From assembly GCF_024298865.1 (NCBI RefSeq), contig NZ_CP101161.1:2439227-2503226 (forward strand): a DNA stretch of 64,000 nt, in the 5' to 3' direction. Both the position numbers and the translations under genes were made by a program. The notes under the pieces were generated by a model. It was not told where the DNA came from. It saw only the letters and a list, made by a program, of their open reading frames with translations, and made no database searches. This document shows, piece after piece, positions 1-9,179 of this stretch (positions within the stretch are counted from its first letter, which is position 1; the number at the start of each line of letters is the position of its first letter). The DNA comes from Halorarius halobius. Its GTDB lineage: Archaea > Halobacteriota > Halobacteria > Halobacteriales > Haloarculaceae.

Positions 1-2
1 CG

Positions 3-1775
3 GTCACCTACGAGCGGATGCAGACCATCGTCCAGCATCTCGCGGCGGGCTGGCGTGACCTCGGCATCACCGCCGACGACCGGGTCGCCATCTTCGCTGA
101 CACCCGGATGGAGTGGGCACAGACGGACCTCTCGGTGCTCAACGCCGGCGGCATCGTCACCACCGTCTACACCGACTCCTCGCCCTCCCAGGTCGAGTAC
201 CTGCTCGACGACCCCGGCGCGACGGGGGTCGTCTGCGAGAACGAGGCGCTTCTGGAGCGCGTCCTGGAAGTCGAGGACGCGCTCGACCTGGAGTTCATCG
301 CCGTGATGGACGAGTTCGACGGCTACGACGACCGCGAGGACATCGTGACGCTCGCGGAGGTCCATCACCGCGGGGCGGCCGCCTTCGACATCGAGGCCTA
401 CGAGGAGTGGCTTGGCGAGCGGGAACTGTCGGACACGGCCTCGCTCATCTACACCTCGGGGACCACGGGCCAGCCGAAGGGCGTCGAGTTGACACACGGC
501 AACTTCCGGGCGAACGTCAACCAGGTCCGCAAGCGGTTCGGTCCTCGGCGTGACCGCGACCCCGACCTCCCCTCCATCACCCCGGCCTCGCGGTCGCTAT
601 CCTTTCTGCCGCTGGCCCACGTGTTCGAGCGGCTTGCGGGCCACTTCTTCATGCTCGCATCCGGTGCGACCATCGCGTACGCCGAGTCGGCCGACACCGT
701 CGCCGACGACATCAAGACGGTGGGACCGACCGTCGCCACCTCCGTCCCCCGAGTGTACGAGCGCATCTACGACTCGATGCGCGAGCAGGCCAGCGAGTCC
801 GACCTGAAACAGCGTATCTTCGGGTGGGCACTGGAGGTGGCCCGCGACCGGGCCACCACGGACGACCCGGGACTCGCCCTGCGGACGAAACATGCCGTGG
901 CGGACCGGCTCGTCTACCAGTCGGTCAAAGAGCAGATGGGCGGCAACGTCGAGATGTTCATCTCGGGCGGTGGGTCGCTCTCGAAGCGACTCGCGGAGGT
1001 GTTCCAGGGGATGGGGCTCCCCATCTACGAGGGGTACGGGCTGACCGAGACCTCGCCCGTCGTCTCCTCGAACCCCCCGGAGGACCCCCGCCCGGGGACG
1101 CTCGGCCCACCGCTCGTCGACGTCGACACCCGTCTCGACACCGGCCCAGTCTCCCCCGAGCAGAAGAGTCGTGCGACCGGCGAGGTGGGCGAACTGCTCG
1201 TCAAGGGGCCGAACGTCACGGAGGGGTACTGGAACCGACCCGACGCCAGCGAGGACGCGTTCACCGTCGACGAGTCGGGCGACCGGTGGTTCCGCACCGG
1301 CGACATAATCGAGCGAACGAGCGACGGCTATCTCGTCTACCACGACCGCCTGAAGCAACTGCTCGTGCTCGACACCGGGAAGAACGTCGCCCCCCAGCCC
1401 ATCGAGGAGCAGTTCGCCACGTCCGACCGCATCGACCAGGTCATCGTCATCGGCGACAACGAGAAGTTCGTCGCGGCGCTCGTCGTGCCGAACTTCGAGG
1501 CGCTGGGCCGGTGGGCACGGGAGAACGCCCCCGACCTCTCATCCGACAAGAGCGAGGCCATCGAGGACGAGCGGGTCCGCGAGTGGGTCGGCGAGGAGAT
1601 AGAACGGGTCAACGACGGCCTCTCGAACCACGAGCGCATCAAGGAGTTCCGCCTCGTCGCCGCCGAGTGGACGCCCGAGAACGACATGCTGACGCCGTCG
1701 ATGAAGAAGAAGCGACGGAACATCCTCTCGGAGTACGACGACGCGGTCGCGGACATCTACGGCGACGACGAGTAG
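3..1775 (+). CDS. AMP-dependent acyl-CoA synthetase (long-chain fatty acid type), 5'-truncated
   Basis: Activates a carboxylic acid, probably a long-chain fatty acid, to acyl-AMP and then acyl-CoA in the cytoplasm. The reading frame is open to the left window edge (VTYERM precedes the first internal Met at 18), so the N-terminus is missing. Visible ANL-family motifs are the AMP-binding loop YTSGTTGQPKGVELTHGN, the GYGLTETSP motif, the FRTGD motif and a C-terminal KQLLVLDTGKNVAPQPIE hinge-like segment. The layout, with the adenylation core followed by a lid domain ending in a basic MKKKRR stretch, resembles FadD15/long-chain acyl-CoA synthetases. Chain-length preference cannot be read from the sequence. 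Confidence 0.9.
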   Translation, partial: VTYERMQTIVQHLAAGWRDLGITADDRVAIFADTRMEWAQTDLSVLNAGGIVTTVYTDSSPSQVEYLLDDPGATGVVCENEALLERVLEVEDALDLEFIAVMDEFDGYDDREDIVTLAEVHHRGAAAFDIEAYEEWLGERELSDTASLIYTSGTTGQPKGVELTHGNFRANVNQVRKRFGPRRDRDPDLPSITPASRSLSFLPLAHVFERLAGHFFMLASGATIAYAESADTVADDIKTVGPTVATSVPRVYERIYDSMREQASESDLKQRIFGWALEVARDRATTDDPGLALRTKHAVADRLVYQSVKEQMGGNVEMFISGGGSLSKRLAEVFQGMGLPIYEGYGLTETSPVVSSNPPEDPRPGTLGPPLVDVDTRLDTGPVSPEQKSRATGEVGELLVKGPNVTEGYWNRPDASEDAFTVDESGDRWFRTGDIIERTSDGYLVYHDRLKQLLVLDTGKNVAPQPIEEQFATSDRIDQVIVIGDNEKFVAALVVPNFEALGRWARENAPDLSSDKSEAIEDERVREWVGEEIERVNDGLSNHERIKEFRLVAAEWTPENDMLTPSMKKKRRNILSEYDDAVADIYGDDE

Positions 1776-1788
1776 CGGCGACGAGCAA

Positions 1789-2487
1789 TCAGTTGCCGAC
1801 CAGCGAGGAGAGAACCTGCGACTCGGCCTTCCGGAGGTGTTCGTCGACGGTCGATGGCGCACAGTCCAGTCTGTCCGCGATGTCCTCGTGAGTTGCGCGC
1901 CGTGGAATCTCGTAGTAGCCGAGTTCGACGGCCGCCTGGAACACCTCCAGTTGGCGGTCGGTGAGCGCCGCCAGCGCGTGGCCGTTCTCCGGCGAGTACT
2001 GGCCGACCTGCTCGACGTTGATGCGGACGTCGTCGGGGAGTTCGTCTAGCGCCTTGCGGAGCATCTCGTGGGTGCCGACGACGGTGACGCGGAGGCTCCC
2101 ACGGCCGCTGAACTCCAGGGGAGTGTCTATCATCAGCGCGTACTTCTGGGCCAGCGACATCAGCGACCCCGCCGGCTCGCCGGGCCGGACGTGGAGATAC
2201 AGGTGGAACGTGTCCTCGTCGTCGTTCAGGGTCTCCGGGTCGACCACCTCCGGGTGCTCCTCGGCGTCCAGCAGGTCGAGGTCGATAACTTCCGGATGCT
2301 CGGCGAGCTCCTCGACCACCCCGACTGGCGACCCGTGGAGCTCGTACAGGAGGACGCCCGTGCCGTCACCGAGCGCGTTGACGTGCATCAACGCCTCGCG
2401 CTCCACGCCGGTCGCGTTCAGGATGACCTGGTCGACGGGGTGGATGGCGCCGTCAGACGGTGACAGTGTGAAGTCGAAGTATCGCAT
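1789..2487 (-). CDS. HTH-10 (bacterio-opsin activator-like) transcriptional regulator
   Basis: Predicted haloarchaeal DNA-binding regulator of 232 residues. The C-terminal helix-turn-helix reads DRQLEVFQAAVELGYYEIP then RRATHEDIADRL and STVDEHLRKAE, the HTH-10 signature of the Bat family. The N-terminal domain (MRYFDFTLSPSDGAIHPVD...) is probably a sensor or dimerisation domain. I chose the Met at 2487 over the one at 2514 because the paralogue at 21824 begins with the equivalent MQYLKLTISP. It is the last gene of the minus-strand run that begins with the PrkA genes, but 116 bases separate it from the gene upstream, so it may have its own promoter. Target genes are unknown. Confidence 0.85.
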   Translation of the reverse strand: MRYFDFTLSPSDGAIHPVDQVILNATGVEREALMHVNALGDGTGVLLYELHGSPVGVVEELAEHPEVIDLDLLDAEEHPEVVDPETLNDDEDTFHLYLHVRPGEPAGSLMSLAQKYALMIDTPLEFSGRGSLRVTVVGTHEMLRKALDELPDDVRINVEQVGQYSPENGHALAALTDRQLEVFQAAVELGYYEIPRRATHEDIADRLDCAPSTVDEHLRKAESQVLSSLVGN

Positions 2488-2603
2488 GCGTCCTCCCGTG
2501 TGGAACCGTGTCATTTGCGGTTGCGCCGTTACCGGAATAGGTGTTTCGGCCGGTACAGGTCTCGAATCATAATCGGCCGGCTGTCACCGGCGCTCGGTTT
2601 ATG

Positions 2604-2990
2604 TCAGTCGGCTCGAACGACGACGTCGACGGTCCGGGTTCGGGGGCCGTCGCACTCGACGAGCAGGACTGACTGCCACCGGCCGAGCGCGAGGCCGCCG
2701 TCACGGACCGGGAGCGTCACGTCCGGGCCGACGAGGAGCGCGCGGAGATGGGCGTCGGCGTTCCCGTCGAGTTCGTCGTGGCGCCACCCCTCGTCGGGCA
2801 CGAGGCCGGCGACGAACCGGTCGATATCTTCGAGGAGTCGCGGCTCGGCCTCGTTGACGACGACCCCCGCGGTCGTGTGGCGGACGAACGCCGTGACGGT
2901 GCCGTCGCTCCCGTCGGGGACGGCCTCGCGGACCTGGTCGGTCACGTCGACGACGTCGGTCTTTGCGTCGGTGGAGACCTGAAAGCGCAT
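2604..2990 (-). CDS. YjbQ/UPF0047 family protein
   Basis: A 128-residue protein matching the YjbQ (UPF0047) family, a small trimeric fold with weak thiamine-phosphate synthase activity reported in bacteria. Supporting motifs are VRHTTAGVVVNEAEPRLLEDI, the W-x-HDELDGNADAHLRALLVG region and the C-terminal LALGRWQSVLLVECDGPRTR segment. Histidines in the first two segments are the likely active-site residues. It starts 25 bases after the DUF7344 gene on the same strand and may be co-transcribed with it. The physiological role in archaea is not established. Confidence 0.85.
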   Translation of the reverse strand: MRFQVSTDAKTDVVDVTDQVREAVPDGSDGTVTAFVRHTTAGVVVNEAEPRLLEDIDRFVAGLVPDEGWRHDELDGNADAHLRALLVGPDVTLPVRDGGLALGRWQSVLLVECDGPRTRTVDVVVRAD

Positions 2991-3015
2991 GGTCGAGGTG
3001 ATGCCGGCCAGCGTC

Positions 3016-3552
3016 TTAGCGGAATCGCTGGAACAGCACCCGTTCCTGCTGGCTGTAGACGTGGTACGTCGCCGACAGCATCACGACGACGAAGAACAGC
3101 GACGCGACCGCCGTGACGCCGAGTTCGGTGACGCCCGGAACGCCCAGGAGGACGGCGATGGTCGTCAGCATACCGAGCAACCCCAGTCCGAAGTAGAACT
3201 CGCCCCACGAGAGCCCGTATCGGGGGACGACCTCCATGTACACTTCCACCTCCTTCGCCTTCTCCAGCAGGGCGACCGCCTTCGCGTCGGAGTCGTACGC
3301 GACGATGCCGAGCTTGTCGAGCTTCGGGAGGTGGGTCTGGTGGAGCGACACGTACACCGACTGTCGCTTGTCGCGGGGCGCGGGGTCCTCGTCCGTCTCC
3401 AGCGTGGCGACCTGCTCGGACAGTTCCCTGACGGTGAGTTCGTTGTCGTCGGCCTCCTGCAGACAGCGGAGCGCGAGGCGTCGCCGGTCGTTCCGGAGGA
3501 TGTCGTGTATCTCCCCCTCGTCGAGCGCCGCCGCGGCCGACTGCTCTGGCAC
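3016..3552 (-). CDS. DUF7344-type membrane-anchored winged-helix protein
   Basis: A 178-residue protein with an N-terminal winged-helix-like domain (EIHDILRNDRRRLALRCLQE, then VRELSEQVATLE, then SVYVSLHQTHLPKLDKLGIV) followed by two hydrophobic segments (GLGLLGMLTTIAVLLGVPG and GVTAVASLFFVVVMLSA). This is the layout of the haloarchaeal DUF7344 family. A Met at 3657 would overlap the SpoVR gene by about 60 bases and add a basic, low-quality extension, so I chose the GTG at 3552 (VPEQSAAAALDEGEIHD). It lies 41 bases downstream of SpoVR and may belong to that unit, perhaps as a membrane-bound regulator. That role is inference. Confidence 0.7.
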   Translation of the reverse strand: MPEQSAAAALDEGEIHDILRNDRRRLALRCLQEADDNELTVRELSEQVATLETDEDPAPRDKRQSVYVSLHQTHLPKLDKLGIVAYDSDAKAVALLEKAKEVEVYMEVVPRYGLSWGEFYFGLGLLGMLTTIAVLLGVPGVTELGVTAVASLFFVVVMLSATYHVYSQQERVLFQRFR

Positions 3553-3593
3553 GCTCGGCGGTTGCAAGCGAGGGGACAAGAATGTGACCCAGG

Positions 3594-5606
3594 TCAGGCC
3601 AGCCAGTCGTCGGGTTTGGTGTCGTAGTCGACGTCGGTGGCCGCGATGTCGGCCCACTCCTCATCGGGGACGTCCTCGACGGTGAACTCCTCGCCGTCGT
3701 ACCGGATGCGTTTGCCGACCTCCTCGGGGTCTGGCTCGCGGTCGCGGCGCCGCGCCACCTCCACGTCGTGTTCGTCCACTTCCTTCACGACGGTCTTGAG
3801 GTTCACCGGCCGGCCCCAGAGCTCGAAGACGCGTTCGAGCACCTGCTCGGCCTGCTGGAGGTCGAGCATGACGCCGTTGTAGTGGTGGGCCAGCAGTAGC
3901 TCGTTGCGGTTGTCGTAGTTGCCGTCCTGCACCGTGACGGTCGGCTTGCCGAAGTTGGTGAACTGGAGCATCAACTTCTTCTTCACGTCGCGGTAGTCCG
4001 TCGACGTGGCGCGGTAGTCGCGTGACGTGTGGACGTACTCGTAGGTGAAGTAGTCGTGCTCGTCGACGAACTCCTGAGTGAGGAACTCGTCGAGAAACGT
4101 CACGTCGTTGTGGCTCTCGCGTATCTCGAACATCCGGCGCCAGCCCGCCGTGCGGTCGATGTCGGCGACGGCCGCCTCCACCGACGGGTAGCGTTCTGTG
4201 TCGAACAGGTACCGCGACACCCGCTCGAGCGTCTCCTGGCTCGTCCGCTTGAGGAACCCGCGGTGCTGGCGCTTCACCAGCGAGTAGTGCCGCTCCGCGA
4301 GCCCCTCGAAGGTGAGCACCTTCCACGGGTACGTCTCGACGTCGAACTCGCCGGCGCGAGCCCGCTCCAGCGCGTCGGCGTCGACGCGCGGGTCCTCGGG
4401 GTCCAGTTCGTCGAGGTGGCCCGGCACGTCCGCTATGGCGGGGTCCGGCTCCAACAGGTCCAGCACCGCGTCGACATCGACCGCCTCGTGGACGTTGCGC
4501 CACGTCACGCCCTCGACTTTCAGGAGGCGCTCGAGCACCTCCCGGCGGTTCGCGCGGTTCTCGACGTACTCCCATATCTGGAGGCCGAGCGAGTAGGGGT
4601 TGAGCCCGGGCGAGCCCAGTACCTGCGCCATGTGGTCGGCATACGAGAGGAACTCCTCGTCGGCCGCGAACGCCTCACCGGTCATCATCAGCGACTCCCA
4701 GTAGGAGGCCCACCCCTCGTTCATCACCTTCGTCATCTTCTGGGGTGCGAAGTAGTACGCCTCCCGCCGGAGGATTTCGAGCACGTCCCGTTGCCACTGC
4801 TCGTACTCGACTGCCTTCTCGGCGTCGGGGTCGTACTGTTTGCCGTGGGCCGCGAGGAACGCGAGCACGTCCTTCTCGGGGGTGGGGGGGAAGCCGACGC
4901 CGGCGTCCGACCGCTGGGCGTCGAGCCAGTCGTCGTCGAACACCTGTTGTTTCACCTCCTCCGAGAGGTCCAACTCGTCGAGGTCGGGCGCATCCTCGTC
5001 GGTCTCCGGAGCCTCTCCACCCCAGGCGTCGACCGGGGCGAACGGCCGGTGCTGGTCGATGTTGTCCTCCAGACAGAGCACGTGGTCGATCCACGCCTCG
5101 ACGGCCTCGCGGTCGACGTCGGGGTCCTCCATGTACTCGCGGATGGCCTCGCCGTGGCGCTCCAGCATCGCCGCGGCGTCCGGGCCACGCTCGGGGCCGC
5201 CCTCGCCGTCCCGGCCGCTGAACAGCCCGAACCACTCGTTGTTCCTGAAGAAGTCGGCGTGGGCCTCGACGTGGGTGATGACGGCCTTCTGGTCCGCGAG
5301 GTCGTTCGACTCCTGCAGGAAGGCGTGGGCGGGGTCGTCGTTGTTGACGATTTCGAACGCCTTCCCGCCGAGGAACTGCCCCTGCTTGCGCTGGCGGTCG
5401 TACTGCATCCCCCACCGCCAGTGGGGGTAGCGCCGCTGGAACCCGCCGTACGCGATGAGTTCGTTCATCTCGTCGTAGTCGACGATCCAGTAGTTCACCG
5501 GGTACGGGTCGAGCCCCAGTTTCCGGGCGAGGTTGTTCGCCTCCCGGACCGGCTCCTCGAGCCCCTCGGCGATGCGCTGTTTCCTGATTCGGTCGATGTC
5601 AGTCAT
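3594..5606 (-). CDS. spoVR: SpoVR family protein
   Basis: A 670-residue SpoVR/YcgB-like protein. Recognisable stretches are [62 protein letters not shown] and [16 protein letters not shown], all typical of the family. The HVEAHADFF and MNEGWASYW segments hold conserved acidic and histidine residues. The N-terminus overlaps the end of the YeaH-like gene by 8 bases, indicating translational coupling. In bacteria, genes of this family occur with yeaG/prkA and yeaH and are induced in starvation or sporulation. The biochemical function is unknown. A long acidic insert (around residues 190-225) fits a halophilic host. Confidence 0.93.
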   Translation of the reverse strand: MTDIDRIRKQRIAEGLEEPVREANNLARKLGLDPYPVNYWIVDYDEMNELIAYGGFQRRYPHWRWGMQYDRQRKQGQFLGGKAFEIVNNDDPAHAFLQESNDLADQKAVITHVEAHADFFRNNEWFGLFSGRDGEGGPERGPDAAAMLERHGEAIREYMEDPDVDREAVEAWIDHVLCLEDNIDQHRPFAPVDAWGGEAPETDEDAPDLDELDLSEEVKQQVFDDDWLDAQRSDAGVGFPPTPEKDVLAFLAAHGKQYDPDAEKAVEYEQWQRDVLEILRREAYYFAPQKMTKVMNEGWASYWESLMMTGEAFAADEEFLSYADHMAQVLGSPGLNPYSLGLQIWEYVENRANRREVLERLLKVEGVTWRNVHEAVDVDAVLDLLEPDPAIADVPGHLDELDPEDPRVDADALERARAGEFDVETYPWKVLTFEGLAERHYSLVKRQHRGFLKRTSQETLERVSRYLFDTERYPSVEAAVADIDRTAGWRRMFEIRESHNDVTFLDEFLTQEFVDEHDYFTYEYVHTSRDYRATSTDYRDVKKKLMLQFTNFGKPTVTVQDGNYDNRNELLLAHHYNGVMLDLQQAEQVLERVFELWGRPVNLKTVVKEVDEHDVEVARRRDREPDPEEVGKRIRYDGEEFTVEDVPDEEWADIAATDVDYDTKPDDWLA

Positions 5607-6912
5607 TGTCCTCGGTGCTCAGGACGGTGTAGATGGCGTCGACCACGTCCTCCTGGCTCTGGACGTAGGCGACGGCGACGTTGCCCTCCTCGCCGAAGTG
5701 GTTCTGCACCTCCTCGGCGTGGGTCGCGTTGATGGCGTTGCCGCTCGGCTGGGTCTCGACGTACGCGTGCAGGTTCGCCGGTATCGCCTCCATCAGCGGG
5801 ATGACCTGCTCCTCGGTGTCGTTCGAGGAGTTCTCCGAGTCGCCGGCGGCGAACACGTAGCGGTTCCACTCGCTCCAGGGGTATCGCTCCTCGAGCAGTT
5901 CGGCGGCGAGTTCGTACGCGCTGGAGATGCGGGTCCCCCCGCCCGAGCGGATGCCGAAGAACTCGTCGCGTTCCACCTCCCACGCCTCCGCGTCGTGGGC
6001 GATGTAGACGAACTCGGCGTTGTCGTACTTGCCGGTCAGATACCAGTCCAGCGGCGTGAACGTCCGCTCGACGAGTTCCCGTTTCGTCTCGCGCATGCTC
6101 CCGGAGACGTCGCGGATGTTGACGACGACGACGTTCGTCTCCTTCTCCTCGATTATCTCGGGGTAGCGGTAGCGTTCGTCCTCCCGCCGGAACGGTATCT
6201 GGTCGACGCCCTCCCGCCGGATGCGCGCGGCGGTCGACTCCCGCTCGACGTTCGCCGTCATCTCGTCGATGGAGTCCCAGCGGGCCCGCTCGTCGTCGGG
6301 AATCGACTCGTAGGCGTCGTCGAGCCACGCCCGCGAGACGGGGATGTGTTCGCCGCGGGCCCACTCGAACACCGTCGCCGGCCCCCAGCCGTCGACCCGG
6401 AGCGCCTCCTCGACGTACGCCTCGTCGAACTCCATCGCCAGTTTCCGCTTGAGCCCCTGCTTGAACAGCCGCTCGAAGTCCAGCGTCGACGCGGGGCCGG
6501 TGCGGGTGATGTCGGTGAAGTCACCCTCCTTCTCCTCGACCACCTGTTTCCCCTTGGGGTCGAGGTCCAGGCCGAGTTCCTCGTCGAGTTCCTGGGCGAA
6601 CTCCTCGGGGTCCATCTCGTAGTACTCGTGGTCCGCGCCCTCCTCGCCGGGGTCGCCGTCCTCGTCGCCGTCGCCGGGTTCGGGCTGGCCGACCGGGTCG
6701 CCCTCCTCGGGCGTGCCGCCGTCGCCCTGTCCGACCCCACCCATGTCGCGTCTGTCGTACTCGAAGGCCGGCAGGTCGACGATTTTGATGGGGACGCGTA
6801 TCTCGCCCGGGAGCGACTGGCCCAGGTCGCCGTACTGGATGAACTCCGAGAGGTCCTGCCGGCGCTGTTCGCCGACTTCCCGGTAGCGGTCGAGGTCTTC
6901 TTTCAGTCCCAT
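5599..6912 (-). CDS. yeaH: YeaH/DUF444 family VWA-domain protein
   Basis: A 437-residue member of the YeaH/YhbH (DUF444) family. It starts [20 protein letters not shown], and the Met at 6912 overlaps the preceding kinase gene by 10 bases. A Gly/Asp/Pro-rich linker spans roughly residues 58-95. The C-terminal half is a von Willebrand factor A fold with a metal-ion-dependent adhesion site beginning NIRDVSGSM (Asp268, Ser270, Ser272). In bacteria the family is genetically linked to the PrkA/YeaG kinase and SpoVR. It may bind or be modified by the kinases encoded immediately upstream, which is inference from gene order only. Confidence 0.92.
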   Translation of the reverse strand: MGLKEDLDRYREVGEQRRQDLSEFIQYGDLGQSLPGEIRVPIKIVDLPAFEYDRRDMGGVGQGDGGTPEEGDPVGQPEPGDGDEDGDPGEEGADHEYYEMDPEEFAQELDEELGLDLDPKGKQVVEEKEGDFTDITRTGPASTLDFERLFKQGLKRKLAMEFDEAYVEEALRVDGWGPATVFEWARGEHIPVSRAWLDDAYESIPDDERARWDSIDEMTANVERESTAARIRREGVDQIPFRREDERYRYPEIIEEKETNVVVVNIRDVSGSMRETKRELVERTFTPLDWYLTGKYDNAEFVYIAHDAEAWEVERDEFFGIRSGGGTRISSAYELAAELLEERYPWSEWNRYVFAAGDSENSSNDTEEQVIPLMEAIPANLHAYVETQPSGNAINATHAEEVQNHFGEEGNVAVAYVQSQEDVVDAIYTVLSTEDND

Positions 6913-9179
6913 CTGTAGCTCACCTGGCTCATGACGTGCCGGCTGGTCAGTTCCGCCGACGCCTCGCTGTAGTCGAACATCTCGACCAAGTTCTCGATGG
7001 TCTGCTCCTTGACGCGAGCCGTCTCCGTCCCCGAGGGCGGGTCGTCCCACTGCGCGGGGTCGAAGTCCTCGTGGACGCGGCGCACGTCGTCCCAGTCGTG
7101 GCTCCCCAGCACCGTCTCGATGACGGGAATCTCCTTGGGGTTGACGTCGCCGACGCGGAACTCCGCGTCGCGGTTGCGCCACGCGTGGCGGTTGAGCGCG
7201 GTGACGACCTTCCCCTCGCGGAACTCCCGGACCCCCTCGTCGGGGTCGGTGCCGTCGTAGTCGCTCTCGTCGAACCGGCCGAGATGCTCGGTCTCGAACA
7301 CCTTCATCTTCAGCGGGTCCGGCTCCTCCGACTCCCCGCGTTCGTTCTCGATGGTCTCGTCCTCGACCCAGGCGTACACGTGCTCGATGTACTCCTCGAC
7401 GGTCTCGGCGTCGACGCGCTTCTCGCGCATGATGGCCGCGAGCACGTCCTCCTCCTGGGCGGTGAACACGTGGTTCTTCACCGGGACGAGACGGTTCTCG
7501 AACTCGGTGCGCTCGCTGGGGGAGAACACGGGCGCGTCCCCGAGGTCCGCGGCCATCGCGTTCAACACGTCGCGGGGCATCACCACGTCCTCGACGGGGA
7601 GGTCGGGGTGGTGGCGGTCCGTCTCCTCCTGGAGGAGGTCCGCGATGACGTCGCGGGTGAACGTCACGGGGATACCCGCCTCGCCGTCGGTCGCGTCGTC
7701 GTCGAACGCCAGTTCCGCCTTCTCGCGTCGCTCGTCGCCGTCACGCAGGTAGCCGCGGTCGAACACCAGCGCCTTGTCCACCAGGTCGACGCCCGGCGGC
7801 AGGTCCTCGCCGTCCAGTCGCGAGACGACCGCGTACATCGCGGCCGCCTCGACGGCGTGGGGCGGCAGTTCCCGGTCGCGCGTCTCGCCGTCACGCCCCC
7901 GGACGGTGACGTGGAGCGGCTCCCGTATCTTCTCGGCGAGCTGGTCGTAGCTGTCGGCGTCCCACACCTGCGTCTCATCGGTCAGCTCCCGGCGCACGAG
8001 TTCGGCTTCCAGCGAGAGGTTCGTCAGGTACGTGAACTCGTGTTTGTCGAGCCGGCGCTTCAGCGCCTTCAGCGGGTCGGACCCCCCGGACTCAGCGTGC
8101 TGATTCAACTGAGCCTCGAGGTCCGGGTTCGAGATGATGACCATCTGGGTGTCGATGTCCATCCCGATGCCCTTGTCGAGTTTGACGGTGCCCTCGTCGG
8201 GCACGTTCAGCAGTTTCTGGAGCAGGTCGGCGTGCTGGGCGGCGTCCTCGACGACGGTGAGGATGCCGTTGCCCTGCGACAACACGCCGTCGTAGGAGAA
8301 CGCCTGCGGGTTCTTGCGGCCCCGCGAGTCGAGTTCCTGCAACATCCCGTGCATCCACGAGCCGACCAGCCGCTCCTTCGGCGGGCCGTCGTCCTCGCTG
8401 TGGAGCACGCCGATGCCCTTCCCCACGTCGGCGACGTAGTTCTTCACACGGAGATGCTGGGGGTCAGTCACCGCCGAGAACAGCGCCTCGACGCCCTCGC
8501 GCCGGTACCGTTCCTCCAGATACTCGTACGCCTCCCGCGAGAACGGGTCGAGCCGCCCCTCCACGCGGACGGGGACGTGGTCGTCGAGCGACTCGTTGAC
8601 CCGCGCGAGCACGTCCTCGCGGACGGACTCGGGGAACACCGACAGCGGGTGGACCTGCACCGGCGACTCGTACCAGTCGTCCTCGTCGGCGACGGGACCG
8701 TCGCCGTACGTCATCCCCGGCGACTCGGAGACGCCCGCGACGTTCCACTCGACGGTGTAGCGGCGGCCCTCCGGCGTCTTGGAGTACTCCCGGAGGCCGT
8801 TGATGAGACACCGCTTCAGCTCGGACTTCCCGGTCGCGGTGGGCCCGTCGAGCCACACTATCTTCTCGTCTTTCCCCCGTCCTGCGGCGATGGAGCGCAG
8901 GTCGTCGACGAACGCGTTGAGCACCTCCGTGTTGCCGAGGATGGCGTGCTCGCCGTCGTTGTGCGGGTCGTCGAAGAACCGGTGGCGCTGTTTCTCCTCG
9001 CCCTCTTCGACGACGGTGCGGGTGCCCGCGGCCTCGATGGCTTCCAGCAGGTACTTCGAAGCGTGGCTCGCGGTCGTCGGGTTCTCGATGACGTGGTCGA
9101 CGTACGCCGACAGCGACATCGGCGGCTCGTACGTCTCCCGGAGGGCGTCGTCGGCGGCGCGGATGAACTCCTCGCTCAT
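6903..9179 (-). CDS. prkA2: PrkA-type AAA+ serine protein kinase, divergent paralogue
   Basis: A 758-residue protein of the PrkA/YeaG group, with a AAA+ P-loop GPTATGKS at residues 112-119, [14 protein letters not shown] just before it, and a [18 protein letters not shown] segment in the position of the AAA+ Walker B region. The C-terminal third ([19 protein letters not shown] onward) corresponds to the PrkA C-terminal region. It is longer and more divergent than its neighbour at 9176-11245. It overlaps that gene by 4 bases and the YeaH gene by 10. PrkA proteins of bacteria are reported as starvation-linked kinases. Whether this copy phosphorylates, or acts only as an AAA+ ATPase, is not shown by the sequence. 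Confidence 0.9.
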   Translation of the reverse strand: MSEEFIRAADDALRETYEPPMSLSAYVDHVIENPTTASHASKYLLEAIEAAGTRTVVEEGEEKQRHRFFDDPHNDGEHAILGNTEVLNAFVDDLRSIAAGRGKDEKIVWLDGPTATGKSELKRCLINGLREYSKTPEGRRYTVEWNVAGVSESPGMTYGDGPVADEDDWYESPVQVHPLSVFPESVREDVLARVNESLDDHVPVRVEGRLDPFSREAYEYLEERYRREGVEALFSAVTDPQHLRVKNYVADVGKGIGVLHSEDDGPPKERLVGSWMHGMLQELDSRGRKNPQAFSYDGVLSQGNGILTVVEDAAQHADLLQKLLNVPDEGTVKLDKGIGMDIDTQMVIISNPDLEAQLNQHAESGGSDPLKALKRRLDKHEFTYLTNLSLEAELVRRELTDETQVWDADSYDQLAEKIREPLHVTVRGRDGETRDRELPPHAVEAAAMYAVVSRLDGEDLPPGVDLVDKALVFDRGYLRDGDERREKAELAFDDDATDGEAGIPVTFTRDVIADLLQEETDRHHPDLPVEDVVMPRDVLNAMAADLGDAPVFSPSERTEFENRLVPVKNHVFTAQEEDVLAAIMREKRVDAETVEEYIEHVYAWVEDETIENERGESEEPDPLKMKVFETEHLGRFDESDYDGTDPDEGVREFREGKVVTALNRHAWRNRDAEFRVGDVNPKEIPVIETVLGSHDWDDVRRVHEDFDPAQWDDPPSGTETARVKEQTIENLVEMFDYSEASAELTSRHVMSQVSYRWD

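Noticed and set aside
4029..5732. Long open frame opposite the SpoVR gene
   Set aside because: Antisense to a clear family gene. High GC and codon bias create such frames, and the translation is Val/Leu/Arg-rich with no domain.
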